Origin: Acidobacteriota bacterium
GTDB lineage: Bacteria > Acidobacteriota > Terriglobia > UBA7540
Assembly (NCBI GenBank): GCA_004298155.1
Contig: SCRD01000016.1
Location: 186,001 to 250,000 of the forward strand
Reading direction: 5' to 3'
Length of the DNA: 64,000 bases
This document shows positions 31,018 through 39,515 of the stretch, in pieces; the stretch's first letter is position 1, and each line of letters starts with the position of its first letter. Below the pieces are notes generated by a model that saw only the letters and a list, made by a program, of their open reading frames with translations, did no database searches and had not been told where the DNA came from. A program made the translations under genes and the position numbers.

Positions 31018-34000
31018 TTGCTGAAATTAAAGAGATTAGAGCTACTCGGCTTCAAGTCTTTTGCAGACCGGACTCGACTGGAATTCCAGAACGGAACGGT
31101 CGGCATTGTGGGGCCGAACGGGTGCGGCAAGTCGAACCTGTCCGACGCCATGAACTGGGTGCTCGGCGAGCAGAGCGCACGCCTGCTCCGGGGCGAGCGC
31201 ATGACGGACGTCATCTTCAACGGCACGGGAAACCGGCCGCCAACCGGCATGGCAGAAGTGACCATGACGCTTGAAGATTCCGAATACGACGGCATTGAGG
31301 AAGTTATAGAGCAGGCAGAACCGGCCCAGGCACAGGCAGAAACCGTAGATTCCGAAGGACCGTCAGAGGGTGAAGTTTCTGAAATCGAACGGACAGCGGC
31401 CGACAAGCGCGCTGTGTACAGAGGGTATCTCAAAGACGGCTCAGGCCAGATCACCGTAACCCGGCGGCTGTTTCGTTCCGGTGAAAGCGAATACCTCATC
31501 AATGGCCGTGTCAGCCGCCTGCGCGATATCCAGGATGTCTTTATGGGCACGGGCCTGGGCCCCGAATCCTACGCGATCATTGAGCAAGGGCGCATCGGCC
31601 AGATCCTGAGCTCTAAACCTTCCGACCGCCGCCTGATCCTTGAAGAAGCGGCCGGCATTTCCAAATTCAAAGCCCGCAAGCGGGCGGCTGAGCTGAAACT
31701 TGAATCCTCCCGGGGAAATCTCTCTCGCATCACCGACATCCTGGAAGAGGTCATCAAGCAGGTAAATTCGCTGAAGCGCCAGGCGTCGAAGGCGCGCCGC
31801 TTCCGGGAGCTGCAAGACGAGATGATGGGCCGCCAGAAGGTTACTCTGGCGTCGCGGCTGCGCATTCTTGAGTCACAGTGCCAGCAGCTTCAGAAAGACT
31901 CTGAGGCGCTCCAGCAGCTCTCGGCCGAAGAGGGCCGCGGACTTGAGCTGCTGACGAACGAACAACGGTCCACCACGGCGCGCTGCGAAGAGCTGGAAGG
32001 CAGACTGATTTCCATCCGGGAGGCATTGGCGGAAAACGAACTCGAACGCCAGCGCCTGCAGTCGCGGCTTGAGCAGATCCGCCAGCAGATTATGGCGCTC
32101 GATTCCCGAAGCGCTGACGCGAAACAGGAGAGCGAACAGATCAGCTCCCGCATGGATTCTCTTGGGCGTGAAGGCGGGATGCGGGCCCAGGAACATGAGG
32201 CGTTGCTGAAGGAACAATCAGCAGCCGAAGAGGAAGGAGCGCGGCTTCAGGAAAAGCAGGAAGATCTCGGCCTGCGCATCCGCGAGGCCGAAGGGGCCGT
32301 CGAGCAGGCACGCCAGGCGCTTCTGGCCTCCATCAGCCGGGCATCCAACCTTCGCAATCAGCTTGTGCAGGCGGAGGAAATGTGCCTTGGGCTCGAGCGG
32401 CAGGAAGCGAGAACCAGCGAGGAGCGCGCCGGCGTTGAAGCCGAACGCGCGCAGAATGCAGCCGAACTTGAAACTCTATCGCAGGAGAATGAACGCTTCC
32501 AGGATGAGCTGGCGCGGCTAGCCGAATCGGTTTCGCGAACGGCTGCGGCGCTGGACCAGGCGCAGAAGGCGGAAGCGGCGGAGAGGCGGGACCTAGAAAA
32601 TGTTCGCCGCGAGTTTTCCGGCATGCAGGCCCGCAAGCAGACGCTTGAAGAGTCGCTGGCCCGCCATGCATACTCCACGGAAAGCGTTCGCCGGCTTTTG
32701 AACGGAGAGTTTCCCTCAAACGGCCATTACTTCCGGCCGCTCGGCGTACTGGCGGACTTTCTGGAAGTTTCTCCCGGATACGAGGAAGTCATCGAAGAAT
32801 TTCTGAAGTCGGAACTTGATTGCGTGGTGGTTGAACAGCACGCAGAGGCTCGCTCAGGAATTGCAGTTCTTCAGGCGGAAGGTACGGGCCGGTCAACGTT
32901 TTTTGTGACTCGCGCGGACGCCGCCGGGCACCTCAGCAGCAACGGGCATCACCAGGTTAGCCAGGAACCCGGCGTAGTGGCTTCGCTGCGGGAAATGGTC
33001 CGGTTGGAGCCACGGCTGGGATTGAACGGTGACCCGCCACTACCCTCGCTGGGCAAGGCCTATCTGGTGGAGGATGCTGCGGCCGCAGAGAGGCTGGCTG
33101 CGAATTATCCCGATTGCCACTTTGTGACCCGCTCCGGTGAGCACTACCACCACCGGCTTGTTTCTGGCGGGCGCGGATCGAGCGCGGGCCCTCTGGCGTT
33201 GCGGCGTGACTTCCGCGACCTGGAACGGCGCACGGTGGAGGTGGAATCAGACATTCAGGCCCGCGAAGCCAGACTCGCAGCCTTTGAGGAGCACGCGCAG
33301 ACGCTGAAAGAGCGCCTTAGCGGCCTTACCGCGGCGCGGCAGGAATCAGAGAAGAACTCCGTGGTGGGATCTGAGCGATTGCGGCAGGTCCAGCAGGCGC
33401 TTGCCCGCGCGCTTGAGCGGTCGCGCGTTTTTGCGGAGGAAATTCAGCGGCTTGAGGCTGAGCGTCAGTCGCTCGAATCAAAGCAGGTGGTGATTCGCGG
33501 CCAGCTTGAAGCCGAAGAAACTGCAAGAGTGCGGCTTGAGGCTGAGATCACTGCCAGCTCTGAGCAGGTGGGGGTGGAACGGCAGCGGTTTGACCAGGGG
33601 GCGCAAGCCCTGGCGCAGGCCCAAGCCCGCTTCAGCACCCTCCAGGAGCGCACTCGGGCGCTTGCTGCTGAACGCGAACGGCTGGCTGCCCAGACACGGG
33701 AAATGGCAGACCGCATGGACCATCTTACCCGGCAGGTAACCGGTTGGGAAGAAAACCAGCGGCAGCTTGCCGCGGAAGCTGATTCGACGCGGGCGCGTGA
33801 TACCGAGCTGGAGAGCATACACGCCCGGGTGAAGACGGAATTGCAGGGCGTTGGCGACGAACTGCAGACGGTGCGGGCACGACGGGATCACCTCCGGCCG
33901 CAGGTTGAGCAGGCCCGCGCCCGCTACGAAGCTGCGCGTGAAAAGCGGTCCGAGGCAGAAGTCGCGCTGGCGCGCGCGGAGTCTGACCGCGATCACCATC

Positions 34001-34761
34001 TTGTGCAATGCCGCGAATCACTCCAGCAGGCCCCTGAGGCGTTGCTGGCTGAACTGGCCGCGGAAACCTTCCTGGTGGGTGAAGCCCTGGAGCTTGCCGA
34101 GGAAGAAGTCCGCGAACTCAAAAAGAAGATCGACAATCTTGGCCCGCTCAACATGATGGCGCTCGAGGAACTGAAGGAAGCCGAAGAGCGCTACGAATTT
34201 CTGGAAAGCCAGCGGCAGGACCTGCTGACTTCCATCGAAGACACGGCGCAGGCCATCCGGGAAATTGACCGGCTCTCGCGCCTGCAGTTCATGGAAGCTT
34301 TCAAGGCCATCAACATCCACTTTGCGGAGTCTTTCCGCACGCTGTTTGGCGGCGGCATCGGCCAGTTGCGGCTGACCGATGAGGAAGATCCCGACAGCGG
34401 GCTCGACATTGTGGCCCAGCCGCCCGGCAAGCGGCTGCAGAACATCCTGCTGCTATCGGGTGGCGAAAAGGCCCTGGCAGCGCTGGCATTGCTGATTGCG
34501 ATTTTCCGCTACACGCCAAGCCCCTTCTGTGTGCTGGACGAAGTGGACGCTCCGCTGGACGATACCAACGTGGGGCGCTTCACGCGCATGATCCAGAGAA
34601 TGAGCACGGCGACACAATTCATCCTGATCACCCACAATAAGACCACCATGGAAATCGCGCGGGCCATCTACGGCGTCACCATGGAAGAAGCCGGTGTGTC
34701 AAAACTGATCTCCGTGCAATTGGAAGAGTTCGAAGAAGAGCCGGTGGCCGTGTCGGCATGA
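31018..34761 (+). CDS. smc: Chromosome segregation protein SMC
   Basis: A 1247-aa ATPase of the condensin complex that organises and segregates the chromosome with ScpA/ScpB. The P-loop GPNGCGKSN is at residues 32-40, the signature LLSGGEKALAAL at about 1145, and Walker B 'FCVLDEVDAPLDD' at about 1172. Long coiled coils surround a hinge around residues 555-690. Residues ~90-125 carry an acidic, Glu-rich insertion in the N-terminal head ('EVIEQAEPAQAQAETVDSE') that is absent from well-known SMCs. The start is TTG at 31018, with GGAGG eight bases upstream. scpA and scpB are not in the window. Confidence 0.97.
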   Translation: MLKLKRLELLGFKSFADRTRLEFQNGTVGIVGPNGCGKSNLSDAMNWVLGEQSARLLRGERMTDVIFNGTGNRPPTGMAEVTMTLEDSEYDGIEEVIEQAEPAQAQAETVDSEGPSEGEVSEIERTAADKRAVYRGYLKDGSGQITVTRRLFRSGESEYLINGRVSRLRDIQDVFMGTGLGPESYAIIEQGRIGQILSSKPSDRRLILEEAAGISKFKARKRAAELKLESSRGNLSRITDILEEVIKQVNSLKRQASKARRFRELQDEMMGRQKVTLASRLRILESQCQQLQKDSEALQQLSAEEGRGLELLTNEQRSTTARCEELEGRLISIREALAENELERQRLQSRLEQIRQQIMALDSRSADAKQESEQISSRMDSLGREGGMRAQEHEALLKEQSAAEEEGARLQEKQEDLGLRIREAEGAVEQARQALLASISRASNLRNQLVQAEEMCLGLERQEARTSEERAGVEAERAQNAAELETLSQENERFQDELARLAESVSRTAAALDQAQKAEAAERRDLENVRREFSGMQARKQTLEESLARHAYSTESVRRLLNGEFPSNGHYFRPLGVLADFLEVSPGYEEVIEEFLKSELDCVVVEQHAEARSGIAVLQAEGTGRSTFFVTRADAAGHLSSNGHHQVSQEPGVVASLREMVRLEPRLGLNGDPPLPSLGKAYLVEDAAAAERLAANYPDCHFVTRSGEHYHHRLVSGGRGSSAGPLALRRDFRDLERRTVEVESDIQAREARLAAFEEHAQTLKERLSGLTAARQESEKNSVVGSERLRQVQQALARALERSRVFAEEIQRLEAERQSLESKQVVIRGQLEAEETARVRLEAEITASSEQVGVERQRFDQGAQALAQAQARFSTLQERTRALAAERERLAAQTREMADRMDHLTRQVTGWEENQRQLAAEADSTRARDTELESIHARVKTELQGVGDELQTVRARRDHLRPQVEQARARYEAAREKRSEAEVALARAESDRDHHLVQCRESLQQAPEALLAELAAETFLVGEALELAEEEVRELKKKIDNLGPLNMMALEELKEAEERYEFLESQRQDLLTSIEDTAQAIREIDRLSRLQFMEAFKAINIHFAESFRTLFGGGIGQLRLTDEEDPDSGLDIVAQPPGKRLQNILLLSGGEKALAALALLIAIFRYTPSPFCVLDEVDAPLDDTNVGRFTRMIQRMSTATQFILITHNKTTMEIARAIYGVTMEEAGVSKLISVQLEEFEEEPVAVSA

Positions 34762-34876
34762 CGGGTACCTGGAGATGGTTGTGCCAGTAGCCACGATATG
34801 GTTTCTATGCCGGTGGGTTTCTGATGCTGCGTGATTGAAAACGCCCATGAAATGAAATCGCTGCCAAGGGCATGCC

Positions 34877-35437
34877 CTAGCGTAGCTCTGTGACCTGACC
34901 TTCGTTTACTCTGCTGAGAGAGACAGTCGCCGGTTGCAGCTTGGGCCACGATTCCACCTTGACCTTATCGGGCGCACCGATCGAAAAAATCCGATCCGCT
35001 GTGTAAGTCTTTAGTTGATAAAAGTGGTTTGATTTGCGACTCCAGAACACCACCGGCGCATACATTGGTGAATGGCCGCCCGAACTGCCCATTCGGCAGA
35101 CGAAATACTGAGAGTCGGGCGTCCATTGTGCCCGCACGACGCCGTAACCATGCTCGCCGTCTTTAGACGAGAAATCATGCATACCAATCTGCGTTCCCTC
35201 CCTACGTAGTATTAAGATTCGGCTTTCGTACTCCTCGAACCCTTTCTTCTTGTCCGCGGGAACTGCAATGGCCGTAAGCTTGCCATCGGGTGACCTGAAC
35301 GCCTTCTGTCTTCCCACGGCAGGCGCGTAGCCAAACAGAACCGTGGCTGCCGCCAGGACCGCTGGCAATAACAATCCCCGAAACCTCGTTGGTGCTCTAA
35401 GTATTCCGGCTGGCGAACGCATGAGTAAATTTTCCAT
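34877..35437 (-). CDS. Hypothetical exported protein
   Basis: A 186-aa protein with a hydrophobic N-terminal segment ('GLLLPAVLAAATVLFGYAPA') that looks like a signal peptide or anchor. The rest is soluble, with 'RSPDGKLTAIAVPADKKKG' and 'AQWTPDSQYFVCRM', phrases resembling single blades of WD40/TolB-like beta-propellers. The protein is too short for a whole propeller. The start at 35437 is tentative; Met at 35422 is equally possible. It is divergent from purC, with about 200 bp between them. I do not recognise a family. Confidence 0.6.
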   Translation of the reverse strand: MENLLMRSPAGILRAPTRFRGLLLPAVLAAATVLFGYAPAVGRQKAFRSPDGKLTAIAVPADKKKGFEEYESRILILRREGTQIGMHDFSSKDGEHGYGVVRAQWTPDSQYFVCRMGSSGGHSPMYAPVVFWSRKSNHFYQLKTYTADRIFSIGAPDKVKVESWPKLQPATVSLSRVNEGQVTELR

Positions 35438-35611
35438 TCTTGTCCAGGCGTGTGCAGTGTGGGCGGCGGTTACATCGCAGTTATTACAACACGAGCGCCG
35501 CAAAGAACCACAAGAACACAACAGCGCCTGTGTACACCCGCAGCAAGACGATTGCAACGGCACATTAGCTGCGCATACACCGTGCAGAACAATATACGTC
35601 AGCTTTTGCCA

Positions 35612-35639
35612 TTGACATGTTCTTCTGATGCTTTAAAAT
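35612..35639 (+). promoter_or_regulatory. Sigma-70-like promoter upstream of purC
   Basis: A perfect -35 box TTGACA (35612-35617) is followed after 16 bp by TAAAAT (35634-35639), five of six matches to the -10 consensus. Transcription would begin near 35646, a few bases after the ATG at 35642, which bears on the choice of purC start. Confidence 0.5.
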
Positions 35640-35641
35640 TG

Positions 35642-36568
35642 ATGACTGCCAACTTCCACGATGCAAGGGAAACACATTTGATCATTCATGAGACGAACCT
35701 CCCAGGGATAGCGCTTTTATCTCGCGGCAAAGTGCGCGACATTTACGCCGTGGGTGAAGACAAACTCCTTGTAGTTGCAACGGACCGCATTTCTGCTTTC
35801 GATGTGATTCTGGACCAGCCCATACCGGACAAAGGACGGGTGCTGACGCAGCTTTCATGCTTCTGGTTTGAACGGTTCAGGAATCTGGTGCCGACCCATT
35901 TCCTGACAGCCGATCTCTCAGAGTATCCGAACGAACTCCAGGCGATGGCGGACGAGATTGAAGGGCGTTCGATGCTGGTGAAACGGGCTGAACCGTTTCC
36001 CATCGAGTGCGTGGTGAGGGGTTATCTGGCCGGTTCAGGCTGGAAGGAATATCGTTCGAACGGCACCGTTTGTGGAATCAAGCTGCCTGCAGGGCTGATG
36101 GAATCAAGCCGCCTGGATGAGCCGATTTTTACTCCGGCTACCAAGGCACAGACCGGCCATGACGAAAATATCTCTTTTGAGGAAACCGTAAAGACGATTG
36201 GAAGAAGCGCTGCCGAAAAACTCCGCGACCTGAGCATTCGGCTTTACGCGGAGGCAAGGAAGTACGCAGAGGAACGCGGAATCATTATTGCCGACACGAA
36301 ATTCGAATGGGGCCGGCTTGGGAACGAGGTCATCCTGATTGACGAAGTGCTTACTCCAGACTCTTCACGCTTCTGGCCCAAAGACAGCTATGCGCCCGGC
36401 AAATCCCAGCCTTCCTTTGACAAGCAGTTTGTGCGGGACTATCTGGAATCAATCCACTGGGACAAGACTCCTCCCCCGCCGCCTCTTCCCCCCGACGTTG
36501 TCGAAAAAACAAGTCAGAAATACCGGGATGCATACCGGCTTCTGACCGGAAAAGCGCTGAGCTCCTGA
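35642..36568 (+). CDS. purC: Phosphoribosylaminoimidazole-succinocarboxamide synthase (SAICAR synthetase)
   Basis: A cytoplasmic purine-synthesis enzyme joining CAIR and aspartate with ATP. The 308-aa protein has 'LLSRGKVRDIYAVGEDKLLV', 'VATDRISAFDVILDQPIPDK', 'PIECVVRGYLAGSGWKEY' and 'IADTKFEWG', typical of the longer, ADE1-like form. The annotated ATG lies upstream of the predicted transcription start. A TTG at 35678 with AAGGGA seven bases upstream would place translation inside the transcript and begin closer to the conserved 'ETNLPGIALLSRGK', so 35678 may be the true start. It is followed by cvpA and a Fis-type gene on the same strand. Confidence 0.95.
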   Translation: MTANFHDARETHLIIHETNLPGIALLSRGKVRDIYAVGEDKLLVVATDRISAFDVILDQPIPDKGRVLTQLSCFWFERFRNLVPTHFLTADLSEYPNELQAMADEIEGRSMLVKRAEPFPIECVVRGYLAGSGWKEYRSNGTVCGIKLPAGLMESSRLDEPIFTPATKAQTGHDENISFEETVKTIGRSAAEKLRDLSIRLYAEARKYAEERGIIIADTKFEWGRLGNEVILIDEVLTPDSSRFWPKDSYAPGKSQPSFDKQFVRDYLESIHWDKTPPPPPLPPDVVEKTSQKYRDAYRLLTGKALSS

Positions 36569-36590
36569 TTCTGAACGGGCCGAGAGCTGC

Positions 36591-37166
36591 ATGGCACACT
36601 GGAACTGGCTCGATTGGGTCCTCGCCACCATCGTTCTTGTATCGGTGGTGACGGCCATGTGGAAGGGTTTTGTCGCCGAGTTGATTACCCTGGCGTCGGC
36701 GATCGCGGGCCTTATTGTTGCGGCGCTTTACTACGAGCGCCTGGCCCCTTTGCTGGTGGGATTCACGCGCAGCCCTGGCGCTGCGCGGGGAGTCAGTTTC
36801 GTCCTTTTGTTTGCGGCAATTCTGGTGGTTGGCGCGCTCATTTCGTTTGGCGCGAGCAAGCTTATTGCGAAGGTCCAGCTTCGGTGGTTCGACCGCTTTC
36901 TTGGGGGGATATTTGGCCTCGTCCGCGGGTTGTTGATCGATTGCGTCGCCCTCCTGGTGATGATGGCGTTTTCCATTCAGCAGGGGACGGTGGAAAAGTC
37001 AGTGCTGGCTCCGTATTTCGGCGCAGGATCAAAAGTCCTGGCCGCAGCCATGCCCGTCAACATGAGGAACGGCTTCCGGGCCAGCTTTGAAAAGTTCAAA
37101 AAGGAATTGATCGAAACCGACAAGAAAGCCATGGAAGCCCGTTCGGCAGAGAAGAAGCATCTCTAG
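36591..37166 (+). CDS. CvpA family membrane protein
   Basis: A 191-aa inner-membrane protein with four hydrophobic segments and a charged C-terminal tail. The opening 'NWLDWVLATIVLVSVVTAMW' followed by 'KGFVAELITLASAIAGLIVA' is characteristic of CvpA (colicin V production protein) homologues. Members affect purF-linked functions, colicin V export or envelope integrity in E. coli. Location 22 bp after purC recalls the cvpA-purF pairing of enterobacteria, although the purine gene differs. Confidence 0.87.
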   Translation: MAHWNWLDWVLATIVLVSVVTAMWKGFVAELITLASAIAGLIVAALYYERLAPLLVGFTRSPGAARGVSFVLLFAAILVVGALISFGASKLIAKVQLRWFDRFLGGIFGLVRGLLIDCVALLVMMAFSIQQGTVEKSVLAPYFGAGSKVLAAAMPVNMRNGFRASFEKFKKELIETDKKAMEARSAEKKHL

Positions 37167-37181
37167 GATTGGAGTCGTTGG

Positions 37182-37415
37182 GTGAAGAACCAGCTCGATG
37201 CTCTCATCAATGAGTTAGTCGAACACGACATCCTCTTTGAGGATGCCGTCTGCGAGTTCGAAAAACGATTTATCAGGAAGGTCCTGGAAATGAATAACGG
37301 AAACCTTTGCAAGGCCGCCAAGGCCCTCCATCTCCACCGCAATACATTAAGCCGAAAGATCGCAGCATTGAAGGTTGACCACCAGCCAAAGCGCCGAAAA
37401 CAAGCCCGCAGCTAA
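37182..37415 (+). CDS. Small Fis-type helix-turn-helix protein
   Basis: A 77-aa protein. The C-terminal half, 'FEKRFIRKVLEMNNGNLCKA' followed by 'AKALHLHRNTLSRKI', is a Fis/NtrC-type DNA-binding helix-turn-helix, and the tail is basic (PKRRKQARS). It lacks AAA+ or receiver domains, so it resembles stand-alone Fis. The start is GTG at 37182, with GGAG seven bases upstream. It follows cvpA by 15 bp. It probably binds DNA as a dimer; the targets are unknown. Confidence 0.8.
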   Translation: MKNQLDALINELVEHDILFEDAVCEFEKRFIRKVLEMNNGNLCKAAKALHLHRNTLSRKIAALKVDHQPKRRKQARS

Positions 37416-37568
37416 AAACAACCCCCTGGGCGCTACAGGAAGCCCCTCGGATCCCAGACTCCCAGGCAATTTCATTATTGCCGCCCGGCCTTCGAGAACC
37501 AGGCGGCATCGTTCAGTATGGCAACTCTTCCAAAGGCGCAATGGGGGAGTTACACGTCCAGCGTCCGC

Positions 37569-38921
37569 TCACCTTTTCTTCTTCTGCGTTGCGGCCGCAG
37601 CCTTCTCCTGTGCAGCTTTCAAAACAGCCTCATCGATCTTTACGTCACTTAAGGTGAGAGTAAAATTAGGGGTAGTTGTATAAGCCGCGATATTTCCCTG
37701 GAAGCGCAGTGGATCGCCAGGTTGCAGATACTTGGCGTTTGGCTGGGCATCCTGGAGGACGATGTCGTAGGTTCCACTCTTGCCTTGTGAGTCTGGAGTA
37801 ATATCTACGCGAACCAGAATATTCTTCGGATCGCCTGAGGCATCAACGCTGTCAACGTGGCCGACCAGCCCGAGGGGCTGGCCTTTCAACTGCGACCAGT
37901 TTTGTTCAGCGGTGTCACCGCCCACCATGAGGGCGTCCTCGATTTTGTAAAATCCATCGAGATAGGTGTCTCCGGTGGCCGCATGCTGGGGTGGCGGCGC
38001 CACATTGAAGCTGGCAGGCATGCCGTCTGAAGTCTTCGCGGCAGTCAGCACGCTCTCTTCGCCAGCGTCGGAACCATGTTGAGCCTCATAGACCTGGCTG
38101 AAAGATTTCTTGAGCTCGGCCGCGTTCTGGCTATGGCCGGCCTCGGCCAGAGTCGCCGCTCGTGCCAGGCTCCAGATGGCTTTGTTCACCTCCCGCGGCG
38201 ATTCGTTGTAATAAGCCTGGCCAAGGAATGAATATATCAGCACGTTCTCCGGCTGGTCCTGTGATGCAGCCTCAAGGAATTTGATCGCCTGGGTATAGTT
38301 CTTCTGCATCAGAGCAGCATAACCGGCCGCTATATTGAAGACCGCCCGTTTCGTTTTCGGTTGAACGTACTTTTCAAACTGTTCCTCGCTGACTCCGGCG
38401 GGTTTCTGCAGGGTCTGGAGGACCTCCATGCCGTGCTCAGCGTTTTTGCCGGCCGTCGACAATTCCTGTGCGGCGTTCGCGGCTGAAGGCTTGAATGTGT
38501 AAGGGAACGTAAAGCTGAGATAAGAGAGAGCATCGAGATTGTTGGGGTCCGCAGCCAGCGCTTTATTGGCAGACGCGATCGCATTATTCGTCTGGTTAAT
38601 CTGAACGTATGATTGCATTTCAGCTACATACGCGTTCGCAAGAAAGTCAGAATCCGAGTACTTCTTGATGAAATCCTGGATCAGCGAAACTCTCTTCTGC
38701 GCGTCGCTCTCTTTGACAAAAGCCTGAAAGGCGTCATATTCAGCACGGCTCTTCCATTGCGGGGTCTTCCCCTGGGGTGCGGCGGGCATCGGCGCTGGCG
38801 ATGCGGTTACTGGCAACAAAGCTAAGCGTCCTTCGAGTCTGCCTGTGGCGCGCATTGAATTTGGCAGGCAGACGAAGCCAGCAAGCAACATCATGCTGAA
38901 AAGCACAGTCGTTTTCTTCAT
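37569..38921 (-). CDS. Exported TPR-repeat protein with C-terminal OB-like domain
   Basis: A 450-aa protein with a Sec signal peptide ('MKKTTVLFSMMLLAGFVCLP'). Residues ~65-300 contain degenerate tetratricopeptide repeats ('DFLANAYVAEMQSYVQINQT', 'NNAIASANKALAADPNNLDA', 'QAIKFLEAASQDQPENVLIY'). The C-terminal ~120 residues ('LGLVGHVDSVDASGD', 'LRFQGNIAAY') look like a beta-rich OB/tOB fold, and the tail is Ala/Lys-rich. This architecture is seen in acidobacterial exported proteins of unknown role. It stands alone on the minus strand. Confidence 0.8.
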   Translation of the reverse strand: MKKTTVLFSMMLLAGFVCLPNSMRATGRLEGRLALLPVTASPAPMPAAPQGKTPQWKSRAEYDAFQAFVKESDAQKRVSLIQDFIKKYSDSDFLANAYVAEMQSYVQINQTNNAIASANKALAADPNNLDALSYLSFTFPYTFKPSAANAAQELSTAGKNAEHGMEVLQTLQKPAGVSEEQFEKYVQPKTKRAVFNIAAGYAALMQKNYTQAIKFLEAASQDQPENVLIYSFLGQAYYNESPREVNKAIWSLARAATLAEAGHSQNAAELKKSFSQVYEAQHGSDAGEESVLTAAKTSDGMPASFNVAPPPQHAATGDTYLDGFYKIEDALMVGGDTAEQNWSQLKGQPLGLVGHVDSVDASGDPKNILVRVDITPDSQGKSGTYDIVLQDAQPNAKYLQPGDPLRFQGNIAAYTTTPNFTLTLSDVKIDEAVLKAAQEKAAAATQKKKR

Positions 38922-39515
38922 TGTAAAGCTACCTCTTGTTATAGGGTTTTAATTTCCGGGCCTCGAAGACTCTTCCGATATCTGGCCCGGGTCCGTCGCG
39001 GAAGACTCGCAGAACTCCGCCCTGTCACCCGGCTGGCCGGACCTCGTCGTTCGGAAGCATTTCTCCAAATACCAAGACTTTTTTAACATTGCAAGCAAAA
39101 ACTTCTTGTCCCTTCTTCGGTGTCGCTCTACAACGACCAAGCCATCCCATTGCTTAGATGCGGATAAACAGGTCTCAGCCACTTGTAACAGCTTACCATT
39201 TATTTTTTCCCGGCATGTCATATACAAAGCGGTCGTCTGTCCCGGCCCCAGGAACTTAAAGCCTGATTTGCACCCGGCAGTACCCGCCGAGCACTTCCGG
39301 GCATCCTTGTTAAGGCTTCAATTCAAACGTTTCCGTGACATGCCCCAAGTTCTTTAGCATTCTTCCTGCGGACGGTGTATTATTTGAACCCGGTGAAAAA
39401 CAAACTTCAAGCGTTATCTCCAAGATCCCGATAGGGATTGCAATTTTCGCACGTTTAGCGCATTATGGCAACTTTCCTTTAACGATTTTCATGGAACAAC
39501 TGAAAGGACGGCAAA
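38922..39515. other. 594-bp intergenic region upstream of inositol-3-phosphate synthase
   Basis: This is a divergent control region between the TPR protein and the inositol-phosphate synthase. It is more AT-rich than its surroundings. Open frames inside have no ribosome binding sites and no familiar sequence. A candidate promoter is listed separately. Confidence 0.6.
39437..39465 (+). promoter_or_regulatory. Possible promoter of inositol-3-phosphate synthase
   Basis: TTGCAA (39437-39442) and CATTAT (39460-39465), each four of six matches to consensus, are separated by exactly 17 bp. Transcription would start about 45 bp before the TTG start codon. Confidence 0.35.

Noticed and set aside
38949-39227. 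A 92-codon minus-strand frame upstream of the TPR gene
   Set aside because: It has no ribosome binding site, no familiar motif and an unlikely composition. It is treated as intergenic.
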